In this document: positions 7,156 to 16,609 of the stretch, one piece after another
How positions within the stretch are numbered: position 1 is the first letter of the stretch
How the letters are laid out: each line of letters opens with the position of its first letter
Assembly: GCA_015233395.1 (NCBI GenBank)
Contig: JADFXV010000033.1
Span: forward strand, 1-34,826
Direction of reading: 5' to 3'
Length of the DNA stretch: 34,826 nt
Source: Desulfovibrionaceae bacterium
Lineage (GTDB): Bacteria; Desulfobacterota; Desulfovibrionia; Desulfovibrionales; Desulfovibrionaceae
Notes under the pieces: model-generated
The model's database searches: none
What the model saw: the letters and a program-made list of their open reading frames with translations, nothing else
Told to the model about the DNA's origin: nothing
Made by a program: the position numbers and the translations under genes

Positions 7156-8352
7156 CTACGAGCGGTAGTCGGCGTTGATGTTGACGTATTCGTGCGTGAG
7201 GTCGGAGGCCAGCAGGACGTATTCGCCGGGTCCTTCTCCCAGGTTGACGGTGACGGCGATTTCCTTGCGCCGCATGATCGGCGCGAGCAGGCTGTCGAGG
7301 TCGCCGGCCGCCGGCACGCCTCTGGCGAAGACGGTGATTCCGCCGATGGCCAGGCTGGCTTTATCCGGATCGAATTGCGCGCCGCTGCGGCCCAGGGCGG
7401 CGACGATGCGTCCCCAGTTGGCGTCTTCGCCGAAGAAGGCGGTTTTGACCAGGGGCGAGTGGCCCACGGCCCGGGCGGCCTGTTCGGCCTGGAGATTGTC
7501 TTCGGTTCCGACGACCTGGACGCGCAGGATTTTGGTGCCGCCTTCGGCGTCCTGGACGATCATGAAGGCCAGGGCCTGGCAGACTTCGGCCAGGGCGCCG
7601 GCCAGGGCCAGACGACCTTGTTTGGACTGGGTCGAAAGTCCGGACGCGCCGTTGGCCAGGGCGAGCACGCAGTCGTTGGTGCTGGTGTCGCCGTCCACGG
7701 TGATGCTGTTGAAACTTTGGTCCACGGCGCTTGCGAGCGCTTCGCGCCACCAGTCCGGATCGACTTCGGCGTCGGTGACCACCAGGCCGATGAGGGTGGC
7801 CATATCCGGGCAGATCATGCCCGCGCCTTTGGCCATGCCGAGGATGCGGGCCTGTTTTTTGCCCAGGCTGACGCTTCCCCAGGCCAATTTGGGGAAGGTG
7901 TCGGTGGTCATGATCGCTTTGGCGGTTTCGATCGGTCCGGATTTGCCCAGGTTCGCGGCCAGTTCGGGCAAGGCTTTTTTCCAGGCGTCCATATTGAGTT
8001 GCGGCCCGATGACGCCGGTCGAGGCGGGCAGGATTTCGCCGGTTTTGAGCCCCGTGGCCTTGGCGGCGAGTTTGAGCGTTTCGCGGCAATTGACGATGCC
8101 GTCGCGTCCCGTGCAGGCGTTGGCCTGGCCGGCGTTGATCAGGAGCGCCCGGGCGGTTTGCGAGGCCTTGAGCGCCTCGGCGGCGACGATCACGGGCGCG
8201 GCCTGGAACAGATTGCGGGTGAAGACGCCGGCGGCCGAGGCCGGGCGGTCGCTGACGATCAGGGCCAGATCGTCGCGTCCCTGGTATTTGAATCCGGCGG
8301 CCGCGACGGCGAAGGAAAATCCCTCGGGAACGGGGATGATATCGGTGGACAT
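7156..8352 (-). CDS. argJ: Arginine biosynthesis bifunctional protein ArgJ
   Basis: Ornithine/glutamate N-acetyltransferase. It moves the acetyl group from N-acetylornithine to glutamate, recycling it in arginine synthesis; bifunctional forms also use acetyl-CoA. The 398-residue product contains the ArgJ self-cleavage region KGAGMICPDMATLIG near residue 180, where the precursor is cut before Thr to give alpha and beta chains with Thr as nucleophile. LTTDTFPK-like (IMTTDTFPK), DGDTSTND and EDANWGRI are further family motifs, and the protein ends in EYVNINADYRS. ATG at 8352 follows GAGGAGG. Single gene, followed by a strong hairpin terminator. Whether it is mono- or bifunctional cannot be read from sequence. 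Confidence 0.95.
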   Translation of the reverse strand: MSTDIIPVPEGFSFAVAAAGFKYQGRDDLALIVSDRPASAAGVFTRNLFQAAPVIVAAEALKASQTARALLINAGQANACTGRDGIVNCRETLKLAAKATGLKTGEILPASTGVIGPQLNMDAWKKALPELAANLGKSGPIETAKAIMTTDTFPKLAWGSVSLGKKQARILGMAKGAGMICPDMATLIGLVVTDAEVDPDWWREALASAVDQSFNSITVDGDTSTNDCVLALANGASGLSTQSKQGRLALAGALAEVCQALAFMIVQDAEGGTKILRVQVVGTEDNLQAEQAARAVGHSPLVKTAFFGEDANWGRIVAALGRSGAQFDPDKASLAIGGITVFARGVPAAGDLDSLLAPIMRRKEIAVTVNLGEGPGEYVLLASDLTHEYVNINADYRS

Positions 8353-8677
8353 GGCGGCCTCCTCGGGCGGCGGGGATCGCGAAAGGGCTTTCGGGCGTGC
8401 CCGGGCGCGGTCTCGGATTGCGAGCAGCCGATGGTGTACCGTGAATCGAGCTCATTGTAAAATTCCCACTGCGCTGATTTGTTTATCAATACCGGATTGG
8501 AGCCGGCATTGGTCCGCGCGCGCCGCCAGGGGTCCGTGCGCGGGGCAAGCAGGTTGCAAGGGTGGCGAAGGGGAAAAAATTGCCCTTCCCGGAAAGCTCG
8601 TAAAATATCATCATGCTGGAATAGTTCGATTAAATTTTGGAACGCCTTTTGTAAGCAAGTCGGCCGAGGAGAAAAAA
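8353..8677. other. Divergent intergenic region argJ / fliK
   Basis: About 325 bp with no supported gene. It must contain the argJ promoter (minus) and the promoter of the flagellar operon (plus), for which a sigma54-like site at 8638-8653 is the best candidate. Confidence 0.5.
8638..8653 (+). promoter_or_regulatory. Candidate sigma54 (-24/-12) promoter of fliK-flgD-flgE
   Basis: TGGAACG, four bases, then TTGTA. The consensus is TGGCACG-N4-TTGCA/T, so there are two mismatches, one in the usually invariant GC of the -12 element. The expected start site would lie just upstream of the GAGGAG ribosome site at 8667. Mid-class flagellar genes in this group are often sigma54-dependent. Confidence 0.35.
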
Positions 8678-10654
8678 ATGCTCTTACAACCCTCGCAAGC
8701 ACACCTCGACGGCATCCTTTCAGGAATGGGTCTGTTGCACTCTGGGGCCGCCGCCGCTTCCTCCTCGCCTTTTTTTGCGGGCATTTTGCAACATCAACTC
8801 CAGCTCGCTTCCGGCGTGACCGGGGCGTTTGGCGTGCAGGGCGCGGTTTCCGGCGGCGATAGCGGGGCCGCTCAGGGGAAGGGGGCCAATCAGTCCGCCG
8901 GGGCGCCCCTGCATTCGGTCCTGGCCCAGACGGCCGCGGCCGGCGCAACGCCCCAGTTCAACCTGCATCAGCTGCAAATGACCCAAGAGGATTTCGCCTC
9001 GCTGACGCCGGGGCTTTCCAAGCTCGGCTTCACGGATCAGGAGATATCGGACCTTGGGGCCAAGATCGGCTCGGACCAGGGCCTGACCTGGGGCCAGTTC
9101 GGCCAGGCGGTGCGAACGAAGACCAGCGGCCAGTCCACTCCGGACACCTTCAGCGCCGACGAAAAATTGCGCCTGAGCTCGCTGTTGAACAAGCTCGGCT
9201 TCTCGCCGACCGACGCCCAAAAGGCGGTGGACGGCCTGCAGCTCAGCGGCCCCCAGGCGGCCTTGGCGAGTTTGCTGCAAAATCCGCAAGCGGCGGCGGA
9301 AGGCTCCGCTCAGCAGAAAGGCTCGGGCTCGACCTCCGCCGACAGCCTGCTTGGCGGATCCGATAAAAGTTTTTGGTCCAGCCTTCCGGATAAATTAAAT
9401 CCCACGCCCCAGAACCAATCCGTGAGCGTAAGCCAGAGCGAGTTCGCCTCCCTGGCCAAGGCGATGAGCCTGCCCACCCAGGTTACGGACGCCGTGGCCA
9501 AGCTTTACGCCGCAAACGGCGGCAAGGACGTTCCTCTTTCCCAGATCAAGGACGCCCTGGCGCAGTCCCAAGGTCAAAACGGACAGGCGTCCGGAAGCGG
9601 CGATTCGCTTTTGTCCTTCAAGCAGCTGGTCAATCAGACCGTCGACACCGCTCAGGAACGGGCGGCGATTTGGGCGCAGTCCTCGTCGCAGCAAAACCCG
9701 GCGGGTCAGCCCGACGCAAAGGAATACAAGCGCGAAGTCGTCCGGACGGTGGAAAAGGTTCTCAGTTCGTTTGAAAGCGGCCCGGACGGCCCCAAAGCCA
9801 CCCAGAGCGCGGCCGCCGCGGCCCAGGGTCAGGCGAAAAACCAGCAGGGTCAGCCGGCGGCTCAAAGCGCGACGCAAAACGCGGCGCCCGGGGCCAAGTC
9901 CCAGGTCAACGGACCGAATTTGCCAAGCCAGCCCGGCGCCCAGAATCCCGGCAACGAGCTGTCCCAGGGCTTTACCCAAAATCAGGGCAAAAATTCCGGG
10001 TACGACGCCAAATCCGGCGAGAGCGCGCTGGCCAAGGCCGTCCAGACAGCCGAGAATTCAAGCGTATCCGCCCTCAAGAACGAATTCCAGGGCCTGATGG
10101 CCCAGCCGCAGACGGCGGGAACGGGCGGCGCGGCCGGGACCAACTCGACGTCGGGCGCGTTTGCGGGCTCTTCGCCGGGCGCGGAAAATTTTTCCAGGGC
10201 CGAGGCGCTCGAGCAGGTCCAAAACGGCATATTGCGCAATCTCGGCCAGGGGACCAAGCAACTGACCCTGGAACTGACGCCCGAAAATCTGGGCAAGCTC
10301 AACATCGTGCTGCAGGTGCGCAACAGCGAGCTGACGGCCACGATCAAGTCCGACAACGCCGAAACGTCGCATATCCTCAACCAGAATCTGGCCCAGCTCA
10401 AGGACAGCCTTGAGCAGCAGGGCCTGACCGTGGCCAAGCTCGACGTGCAGACCAGCCTCGCGGAAAACGGCATGAGCTCGAACTGGAGCGGGCAGGACGC
10501 CCACAACGAATCCCAGACCCAGCGTGAGACCATGCGGCAGAATCTGGTCGCGGCCCGCATGGGCCAGCTCGGCGGCGACGGCTTGGCCCAGGACATGCAA
10601 AGTATGGGGAACGGGGCAATAATTTCCCATACCGGACTCGACATTTTCGCCTAA
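8678..10654 (+). CDS. fliK: Flagellar hook-length control protein FliK
   Basis: Exported ruler that sets hook length and switches the flagellar secretion apparatus from hook to filament substrates. The 658-residue product has a long Gln/Ser/Ala-rich low-complexity body, as usual for FliK, and a conserved C-terminal Flg_hook domain at about 510-615: [19 protein letters not shown], a hydrophobic stretch through [14 protein letters not shown], and [17 protein letters not shown]. Two repeated helical segments earlier ([18 protein letters not shown] and [17 protein letters not shown]) may be internal duplications. ATG at 8678 follows GAGGAG; the open frame continues far upstream only as a shadow of argJ. 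Followed 10 bp later by flgD. Confidence 0.9.
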   Translation: MLLQPSQAHLDGILSGMGLLHSGAAAASSSPFFAGILQHQLQLASGVTGAFGVQGAVSGGDSGAAQGKGANQSAGAPLHSVLAQTAAAGATPQFNLHQLQMTQEDFASLTPGLSKLGFTDQEISDLGAKIGSDQGLTWGQFGQAVRTKTSGQSTPDTFSADEKLRLSSLLNKLGFSPTDAQKAVDGLQLSGPQAALASLLQNPQAAAEGSAQQKGSGSTSADSLLGGSDKSFWSSLPDKLNPTPQNQSVSVSQSEFASLAKAMSLPTQVTDAVAKLYAANGGKDVPLSQIKDALAQSQGQNGQASGSGDSLLSFKQLVNQTVDTAQERAAIWAQSSSQQNPAGQPDAKEYKREVVRTVEKVLSSFESGPDGPKATQSAAAAAQGQAKNQQGQPAAQSATQNAAPGAKSQVNGPNLPSQPGAQNPGNELSQGFTQNQGKNSGYDAKSGESALAKAVQTAENSSVSALKNEFQGLMAQPQTAGTGGAAGTNSTSGAFAGSSPGAENFSRAEALEQVQNGILRNLGQGTKQLTLELTPENLGKLNIVLQVRNSELTATIKSDNAETSHILNQNLAQLKDSLEQQGLTVAKLDVQTSLAENGMSSNWSGQDAHNESQTQRETMRQNLVAARMGQLGGDGLAQDMQSMGNGAIISHTGLDIFA

Positions 10655-10664
10655 GAGGTACGCC

Positions 10665-11393
10665 ATGAGCACCACCGCAACATCACAAATGACCTACACC
10701 TCGCCGCTGCTCGGCAAGGCGGAACAATCCGCCGCCGCCAACGCGGCCAGCGCGAAAGCCGCGGCGACCAATGGCACCCTCGGCCAGAACGACTTTCTGA
10801 AACTGCTGGTCACCCAGCTCCAACAGCAAGATCCGCTCAATCCCATGGACGACCAGGCGTATGTGGCCGAGCTCGCCCAATTCTCGAGCCTGGAGCAGCT
10901 CACCAACATCAATACCGGCATCACGACCATGACCACGTCCATCAATTCCCAGGGCCAGGTCAACGCGGTCGGCATGATCGGCAAGGACGTCACGGCGGCC
11001 GGCAATTCCATCCTCAAGAGCGGCTCGACCATCACCCCGATCTCCTACACGCTTCCCAGCGCGGCCACCTCGGTCCAGGCCAACATTCTCGACTCCACCG
11101 GCAACGTCGTGAAGACCGTGAACATCGGCGCCCAAAACGCCGGAACGTACAAGATCTCCTGGGACGGCACGGACTCCGGCGGCAATACCGTAAGCGACGG
11201 AACCTACACCTTCACCCTGGCCGCGCAAGGCGCCGGCGGCACGGCCCTGAACGTGACCCCCCAGATCAGCGGAACGGTCACCGGGGTGCAAAGCAGCAAC
11301 GGAACGTACCTGCTGAACCTGTCCAACGGCCAGCAAGTCAGCATGCTCGGCGTAACGAGCGTGAACAACCCGACCACTTCCACTTCGTCCTAA
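10665..11393 (+). CDS. flgD: Flagellar hook assembly (capping) protein FlgD
   Basis: Scaffold that sits at the tip of the growing hook and guides FlgE assembly; it is secreted and not kept in the finished flagellum. The 242-residue product shows the family signature [21 protein letters not shown] and [16 protein letters not shown] in the first 90 residues. The central region has the FlgD Ig-like repeat ([20 protein letters not shown] followed by [20 protein letters not shown]), and it ends in a short beta domain with [16 protein letters not shown] at 10665 follows AGAGGT. Second gene of fliK-flgD-flgE; the spacing shows a single operon. Confidence 0.95.
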   Translation: MSTTATSQMTYTSPLLGKAEQSAAANAASAKAAATNGTLGQNDFLKLLVTQLQQQDPLNPMDDQAYVAELAQFSSLEQLTNINTGITTMTTSINSQGQVNAVGMIGKDVTAAGNSILKSGSTITPISYTLPSAATSVQANILDSTGNVVKTVNIGAQNAGTYKISWDGTDSGGNTVSDGTYTFTLAAQGAGGTALNVTPQISGTVTGVQSSNGTYLLNLSNGQQVSMLGVTSVNNPTTSTSS

Positions 11394-11421
11394 GGCCGAG
11401 TGGTGAACAAGGAGGCATGAA

Positions 11422-13062
11422 ATGGGTATCTGGAGTTCAATGTGGACAGGCGTTACCGGCCTGCTTGCCACCAGCGAAAAGATGAGCGTCATCGGCAACA
11501 ACCTGGCCAACGTCAACACCGTGGGCTACAAGACCCAAAATACGCTCTTTGAGGACATGATCAGCCAGAACGTCAGCACCGGCGCGGGCACGGGCCAGAT
11601 CGGCCTGGGCGTGCGGGTCGCCGCCATCAGAAACGACATGAGCCAGGGTTCGCTGCAGACCACCACCAGCAGCACCGACCTGGCCATCGGCGGCAACGGC
11701 TTCTTCATCGTCAGAGCCCCGAACACCAGCACGGACTACTATACCCGCGCGGGCAGCTTCCTGTTCAACAAGGACGGCCAATTGGTCGACAGCAACAACG
11801 ACGTCGTGCAGGGCTGGAAAGTGGACACCAACCGGGTGCAACAGCTGGAGGCCCAAAACCAGCCGATCAGCCAGGTTCCGATCGAGGGAGCGCTGGGCGA
11901 CGTCCAGATGAGCCAGTTCACCCTGAAGGCCAGGCCGACCAGCCTGCTGACCATGATCGCCAACCTCGATTCCACCGCGACCTCGGCTTCGCCCAACGCG
12001 ACCAATCCGCTCTTCGGCCTGGAACAGAACTACCATTACACCTCGAACTCCAGCTCGGCCATCGCCGGGACCGCTTTCGACTACAGCTCGTCCCTGAAGG
12101 TCTACGACCAGAACGGCGCCACCCACACCGCCACCATCTATTACGACAAGGTGAGCAATTCCGGAGGCAAGGCGTATTGGGACTTCATCGTCACCGTCCC
12201 CGGCTCGGACGACGGACGCACCATCGGCGGCGTGAAGATGTCCTCGACCTCCCAGGCCGGCCTGCTCATGACCGGCACCCTGACCTTCGACGCCTCCGGC
12301 GACCTGATCAACGAGAGCGCCTACACGCTGCAAAGCAATGCGACGCCCACGACCGGCGCCAACGGCTCGTCTTTCGCCCTGAGTCAGTGGACTGCGGCCA
12401 AGGTGTCCAACGGCTACCCGCTGTGCACGGCCAACTTCAAGCAGGTGTCCGGCGCCAGCGGCACCAAGTCGACCAACGCCGTCTCCTTCGGCGTCAACCT
12501 GGGACTGAGCAATTTAAACGGCTGGCAAGCGGGCGCGGCCTCCAACGCCCAGGCGGCTCAGGACTACTACTGGGCCAACCCCACCAACAAGTTCGGCGCG
12601 ATCCAGGGCTTTAACCCGGCCACCACGGTCACGGGCAACAACGTCACCACCAACTACGCCACGTCGTCCTCCACCACCTACGCCAGCCAGGACGGTTACG
12701 CTCCGGGCCTGCTCCAAAGCGTCAGCGTGGACACCAACGGCGTGCTCAGCGGCACATTCTCCAACGGCCAAAACCAGCAACTGTTCGTGATCGGACTGGC
12801 GAACTTCACCAACCAGTGGGGCCTGCGGCGCGAAGGAAACAACCTCTTCTCCGCGACGCTCAACTCCGGCCAGGCCCTCACCAACCGGCCGAACACCGGC
12901 GGCCTGGGTTCGATCTCCTCCGACACCCTGGAACAGTCCAACGTGGACATGGCCACGCAGCTGGTGGACATGATCACCACCCAGAGGGCCTTTGAAGGCG
13001 ACTCCAAGGTCATCACCACGGCAGACACCCTGATCTCCGAGCTGATCCAGCTCAAGAGATAG
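11422..13062 (+). CDS. flgE: Flagellar hook protein FlgE
   Basis: Structural subunit of the flagellar hook. The 546-residue product has the N-terminal rod/hook signature (GVTGLLATSEKMSVIGNNLANVNTVGYK, here split: residues about 11-38), the LAIGGNGFFIV segment, and the C-terminal helical motif with ALTNRPNTGGLG, ISSDTLEQSNVDMATQLVDM and ITTQRAFEGDSKVI typical of hook and rod proteins. It is longer than the roughly 400 residues of the enteric protein because of an expanded Ser/Thr/Asn-rich surface region (about 170-430). ATG at 11422 follows AAGGAGG. Last gene of the operon, closed by a clear terminator at 13087. Confidence 0.95.
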   Translation: MGIWSSMWTGVTGLLATSEKMSVIGNNLANVNTVGYKTQNTLFEDMISQNVSTGAGTGQIGLGVRVAAIRNDMSQGSLQTTTSSTDLAIGGNGFFIVRAPNTSTDYYTRAGSFLFNKDGQLVDSNNDVVQGWKVDTNRVQQLEAQNQPISQVPIEGALGDVQMSQFTLKARPTSLLTMIANLDSTATSASPNATNPLFGLEQNYHYTSNSSSAIAGTAFDYSSSLKVYDQNGATHTATIYYDKVSNSGGKAYWDFIVTVPGSDDGRTIGGVKMSSTSQAGLLMTGTLTFDASGDLINESAYTLQSNATPTTGANGSSFALSQWTAAKVSNGYPLCTANFKQVSGASGTKSTNAVSFGVNLGLSNLNGWQAGAASNAQAAQDYYWANPTNKFGAIQGFNPATTVTGNNVTTNYATSSSTTYASQDGYAPGLLQSVSVDTNGVLSGTFSNGQNQQLFVIGLANFTNQWGLRREGNNLFSATLNSGQALTNRPNTGGLGSISSDTLEQSNVDMATQLVDMITTQRAFEGDSKVITTADTLISELIQLKR

Positions 13063-13086
13063 CCCGCGAAAAAGGATCAAACTCCC

Positions 13087-13116
13087 GGGCGCGGCCGCAA
13101 GGCCGCGCCCTTTTTT
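13087..13116 (+). terminator. Intrinsic terminator after flgE
   Basis: Stem GGGCGCGGCC (13087-13096), loop GCAA, stem GGCCGCGCCC (13101-13110), then six T. It lies 24 bp after the flgE stop and ends the hook operon. Confidence 0.93.
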
Positions 13117-13187
13117 ATCGGCTCGCGGGCGCAAAACCGCGCCAGTGATTTTTTTCCCGCACACCCCCCTTTGGGATATTGCCATGT

Positions 13188-13199
13188 TACAAATTTGTA
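13188..13199. promoter_or_regulatory. 12-bp perfect palindrome upstream of the NifA-type regulator
   Basis: TACAAATTTGTA is symmetric and lies in an AT-rich pocket 76 bp before the regulator start. It could be an operator, perhaps for autoregulation; this is inference from symmetry and position only. Confidence 0.3.
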
Positions 13200-13274
13200 G
13201 TGTAGAAGCAACGACGCCTCGGGCAACGTCCGGCCCGGACGCCACCATTTTTCCCAAGGATCGATCCACGGACC

Positions 13275-14813
13275 ATGAAAAACGTCGGCGAACTTGAACT
13301 CAAGGTTCTCTACGAAATCAGCCAGATCATCGGCCAGGCCCTGGATCTCGAACAGAACCTGAAGTCCATCCTGTCTGTTCTCTCGGAATCTTTGGCCATG
13401 AAACGGGCCACGGTCACGTTGATCGACGACGAAACCAACCAGTTGGTCATCCGCGCCTCGCACGGACTGACTCCCGAAGAAAAAGACCGGGGCGTCTACC
13501 GCCTGGACGAAGGCGTCACCGGCCGCATCTTCCAGACCGCCAAACCCTATTTCGTGCCGGACATCAGCCGCGAACCGCTGTTTTTGGACAAGACCCGCTC
13601 GCGGCGCCTGGAAAAGGACAAAATTTCCTTCATCGGCGTGCCCATCATGCTCAAGGGCCAACCCATCGGCGTGCTCAACGTGGACCGCCTCTTCGGCCAG
13701 GACGTCTCCTTCGAGGAGGACATCCGCTTTTTGACCATCGTGGCCACGCTCATGAGCCAATTTTTGAGCCTGCACCTCCAGATCAAGGCCCGCGAAGAAG
13801 TCCTGCGCCGCGAAAACCTGTCGCTGCGCCTGAAACTCTCCAAGAGCTACCAGCGTTTTTTCATCGTCGGCAAAAGCGCGCCCATGATCCAGGTGCACCA
13901 GATGATCGAGAAGGTCTCGCCGACCAAGGCCACCGTCCTGCTCCTTGGCGAATCCGGCACCGGCAAGACCCTGACCGCGCGCATCATCCACGAGCTCTCG
14001 GACCGGGCCAGATTCCCCTTCATCAAGGTCAATTGCGCCTCGATTCCGGAAACCCTGCTGGAATCGGAACTGTTCGGCTACGAAAAGGGGGCGTTCACCG
14101 GGGCGGTCTCCTCCAAGCCCGGCCGGTTCGAAGAAGCGGACAAGGGCTCGATTTTTCTCGACGAGATCGGGGAATTGCCCCAGGGCATCCAGGCGAAACT
14201 GCTGCGCTTTTTGCAAGAACGCGAATTCGAGCGCCTGGGCGGCAACAAGACCAGGAAGGTGGACGTGCGCATCATCGCCGCCACCAACCGGGATCTGACC
14301 GAAGCCGTGTCCGAGGGCAAATTCCGCGAAGACCTCTTCTACCGCATCAACGTCTTCCCGATCCGCGTGCCGGAGCTGCGCGAGCGCCGCGAGGACATCC
14401 CGGCCCTGCTCAACCACTTTCTCGACAAGATCAACCGGGAATACGGACGGCGGCTCTTTTTCACCCCCAAGGCGCTCGACGCCCTGGTGCGCTACAATTG
14501 GCCTGGCAACGTGCGGGAAATGGAAAATCTGCTGGAGCGGCTTTCGATCATGATCGAAGGCGAAAAAATCGATCTCGAGGATATCCCGACCTACTTCTTT
14601 TTGCCCATGCCCAAACAGGAGCCCGGCCCCCGGGAGGACTCCTCGGTCAGTCTCAAGGACATGGAACGCCGGGAAGTGGTCTCGGCCCTGGAACGCCACG
14701 GCTGGGTGCAGTCCCGGGCCGCCCGCGAACTGGGCCTGACCCTGCGGCAGATGGGCTACCGCATCAAAAAGTTCGACCTGGAAGGACTGATCAACGAACG
14801 CCGTCGCGGCTGA
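13275..14813 (+). CDS. NifA-type sigma54-dependent transcriptional activator (GAF-AAA+-HTH)
   Basis: Activator that uses ATP to open promoters bound by sigma54-RNA polymerase. The 512-residue product has an N-terminal GAF sensor domain (about 20-165), an AAA+ domain with Walker A GESGTGKT (about 224-231), the sigma54-contacting loop GAFTGA (about 271-276), Walker B IFLDEIGEL and the R-finger region, and a C-terminal Fis-like helix-turn-helix (HGWVQSRAARELGLTLRQMGYRIKKF). The HTH wording is close to NifA proteins. No nitrogenase genes lie nearby, while flagellar genes lie just upstream, so the true regulon is uncertain. There is no CheY-like receiver. ATG at 13275 has only a weak ribosome site (AAGGA at 13256-13260). 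Confidence 0.88.
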   Translation: MKNVGELELKVLYEISQIIGQALDLEQNLKSILSVLSESLAMKRATVTLIDDETNQLVIRASHGLTPEEKDRGVYRLDEGVTGRIFQTAKPYFVPDISREPLFLDKTRSRRLEKDKISFIGVPIMLKGQPIGVLNVDRLFGQDVSFEEDIRFLTIVATLMSQFLSLHLQIKAREEVLRRENLSLRLKLSKSYQRFFIVGKSAPMIQVHQMIEKVSPTKATVLLLGESGTGKTLTARIIHELSDRARFPFIKVNCASIPETLLESELFGYEKGAFTGAVSSKPGRFEEADKGSIFLDEIGELPQGIQAKLLRFLQEREFERLGGNKTRKVDVRIIAATNRDLTEAVSEGKFREDLFYRINVFPIRVPELRERREDIPALLNHFLDKINREYGRRLFFTPKALDALVRYNWPGNVREMENLLERLSIMIEGEKIDLEDIPTYFFLPMPKQEPGPREDSSVSLKDMERREVVSALERHGWVQSRAARELGLTLRQMGYRIKKFDLEGLINERRRG

Positions 14814-14858
14814 AAACGAAGAAGAAAAACCAAGAGAATCCGGGGAAAACCCCTTTGC

Positions 14859-15878
14859 TCACAAAGGGCCGTTCCCCCGATTTTCCGGCCTTTCCCGCTC
14901 AAACCACCGCCGCGCCCGGCGGTTGATCCAGAAAAAAATGCCGTAGGCCGTCAGCCACACCAACGCCACCGCGACCCAGCCCACGTTTTGCGCGCTCATG
15001 GCCGCGAGCCCCACCGCAAGTTGAAACAGTCCGTACCCGGCCGCGACCTTCCAATGGGCAACGGCGCCCTGGTTGGCGAGCAATTGGTACAGATGGCGGC
15101 GATGGGCCATGGTCAGGCGTTCGCCGTCGCGCCGCCGGACCAGGATCGTGGTCGTCGCGTCGGCGTAAAAAGGAAAGAAAAAGGCGGCGGCCACGGCCAG
15201 GCCGGCCGGATCGCCGGACAAGCGGATGGCCAGGACGGCAAAGAGAAATCCGAGCAGCACGCTGCCGGCGTCGCCCATGAACACCCGGGCGCGCGGGACG
15301 TTGAAAGGCAAAAATCCCAGGCAGGCGCAGGCCGGGGCCAGGGCCGCCAAGGCCAGGGCCGGCTGGCCAAGCGACAGCGCCCGGAAAAAAAGCAGGCCAA
15401 AACCGGTGAGTCCGGTGACCCCGGCGATGCCGTTCACGCCGTCCATGAAATTTGTGAAATTGGCCGTGGCGACCACAAAAACCACCAGGATCAGATACCC
15501 GGGCAGGGCGAGCAACTCCGGCTGGCCAGACTGGCTCAGCTGGTCAAACGGGCCGGCCAGGGCGGCGGCGACCGCGGGCGCGGCGCAGGCGAATTGCACG
15601 GCGAGCCGCACGGCCGGAGAAAGGTCGAAGCGGTCGCCGGCCAGGCTCACCAGCGACACCGCGACCGCCGGCAGCCATATAAGCCAGGAAAGACCGGAAA
15701 CGATCGAGACCAGGGCGACGGCGGCGAGGATGCCCACGCCCCCGCCCTTGGGCACGACGCCGACATGGGAACTGCGGTCGCCGGCCGCGTCCAGAAGACC
15801 GGCCGCGCCGCCGAAGCGGGCCACGGCCCAGGCCCCGGCCGCGCCCAAAACGATCGAAACACAAGCCCAAAAGATCAT
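14859..15878 (-). CDS. WecA/WbpL-type polyprenyl-phosphate sugar-1-phosphate transferase
   Basis: Integral membrane enzyme of glycosyltransferase family 4 (MraY/WecA/WbpL). Such enzymes start O-antigen or other surface glycans by attaching a sugar phosphate to undecaprenyl phosphate on the inner face of the membrane. The 339-residue product is made of about ten hydrophobic segments and shows the diagnostic cytoplasmic motifs: GDRSSHVGVVPKGGG near the start, NFTNFMDGVNGIAG, ARVFMGDAGSVLLGF and the HRRHLYQLL basic loop. ATG at 15878 is chosen because a GGAGG lies upstream and the protein then begins in the first membrane helix; the longer upstream frame is Arg/Pro-rich and unlike the family. 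Sugar specificity cannot be read. Confidence 0.88.
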   Translation of the reverse strand: MIFWACVSIVLGAAGAWAVARFGGAAGLLDAAGDRSSHVGVVPKGGGVGILAAVALVSIVSGLSWLIWLPAVAVSLVSLAGDRFDLSPAVRLAVQFACAAPAVAAALAGPFDQLSQSGQPELLALPGYLILVVFVVATANFTNFMDGVNGIAGVTGLTGFGLLFFRALSLGQPALALAALAPACACLGFLPFNVPRARVFMGDAGSVLLGFLFAVLAIRLSGDPAGLAVAAAFFFPFYADATTTILVRRRDGERLTMAHRRHLYQLLANQGAVAHWKVAAGYGLFQLAVGLAAMSAQNVGWVAVALVWLTAYGIFFWINRRARRWFERERPENRGNGPL

Positions 15879-16180
15879 CGCCGGCAGTCCCTCCAAACCC
15901 TGGCGCCGTCGCTTGGACGACGTCTCCCCTTGCCCGTGACCGTTGACCGCAAAACGCGGATTTGGGCGGGTCGAGTCCGCCTGCGGCGGCGCGGGCGTAA
16001 GTAGCACGGCCCATGCCGGGCGGGCAAGAGCGGCGGGGGCGCGCCCGGGAGGCCGGGGACGGCGGCGGGGCTTGACGATTATCGTTCCAGGTCTTACGAA
16101 AAATAGCGCCGGGAATTTCCGGAAACGGCGGCCGCCGGCCAATCCGGCCGGCGCGAACCCCAAGCGGGGGAGGAGCGGTC
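15879..16180. other. Divergent intergenic region, WbpL-like gene / cheY
   Basis: About 300 bp, very GC-rich, with no supported gene. It must drive both flanking genes. The only promoter-like pair seen is TTGACG at 16072 with TACGAA at 16095. Confidence 0.45.
16072..16100 (+). promoter_or_regulatory. Candidate sigma70 promoter for cheY-cheD
   Basis: TTGACG (16072-16077), 17-bp spacer, TACGAA (16095-16100), 80 bp before the cheY start. The -35 match is good and the -10 is weak. Confidence 0.3.
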
Positions 16181-16609
16181 ATGCTGCGCATACTCATCGC
16201 CGAGGACAGCGATTTCCAGCGGCTGCACCTCAAAAAGATCCTGTCCGAATACGGCGACTGCGACCAGGCCGAGAACGGCGAGGCGGCCGTGGAACTGGCG
16301 CGCCGGGCGCTTGCCTCGGGCGCGTTCTACGACCTGATCGTCATGGACATTCTCATGCCCGGGACCGACGGGCACGCGGCCCTGAAAAAAATCGTGGAAA
16401 TGCAACAGGCGGCGGGTATCGGCCCGGACAAGCTGGCCAAGGTCATCATGCTCTCGTGCCTGAGCGATCCCGAAAACATCCTGACCGCCCAATTCAACGA
16501 AGGCGCGGACATCTACATCACCAAGCCCTACGAGCCGGAAATCGTGGTGGAAAGCCTGGCGAACTTGAATCTCATCGACAATCCCGCCGACAGCCTCGAT
16601 TCGCAATGA
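16181..16609 (+). CDS. CheY-like single-domain response regulator
   Basis: Stand-alone receiver domain of 142 residues that is phosphorylated by a histidine kinase and acts by protein contact rather than DNA binding. Acidic pair E8/D9 (IAEDSD), phospho-acceptor D56 (DLIVMDILMPG), Ser in the switch position (MLSCLSD) and the conserved Lys in ITKPYEPE are all present. ATG at 16181 follows GGGGGAGGAG. Its stop overlaps the cheD start in an ATGA, so the two are co-translated. A chemotaxis role is inferred from that partner; no kinase gene is nearby. Confidence 0.9.
   Translation: MLRILIAEDSDFQRLHLKKILSEYGDCDQAENGEAAVELARRALASGAFYDLIVMDILMPGTDGHAALKKIVEMQQAAGIGPDKLAKVIMLSCLSDPENILTAQFNEGADIYITKPYEPEIVVESLANLNLIDNPADSLDSQ

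Noticed and set aside
7175-8677. Long upstream extension of the fliK frame
   Set aside because: It runs opposite argJ and is a shadow. The conserved FliK start follows a GAGGAG site at 8667.
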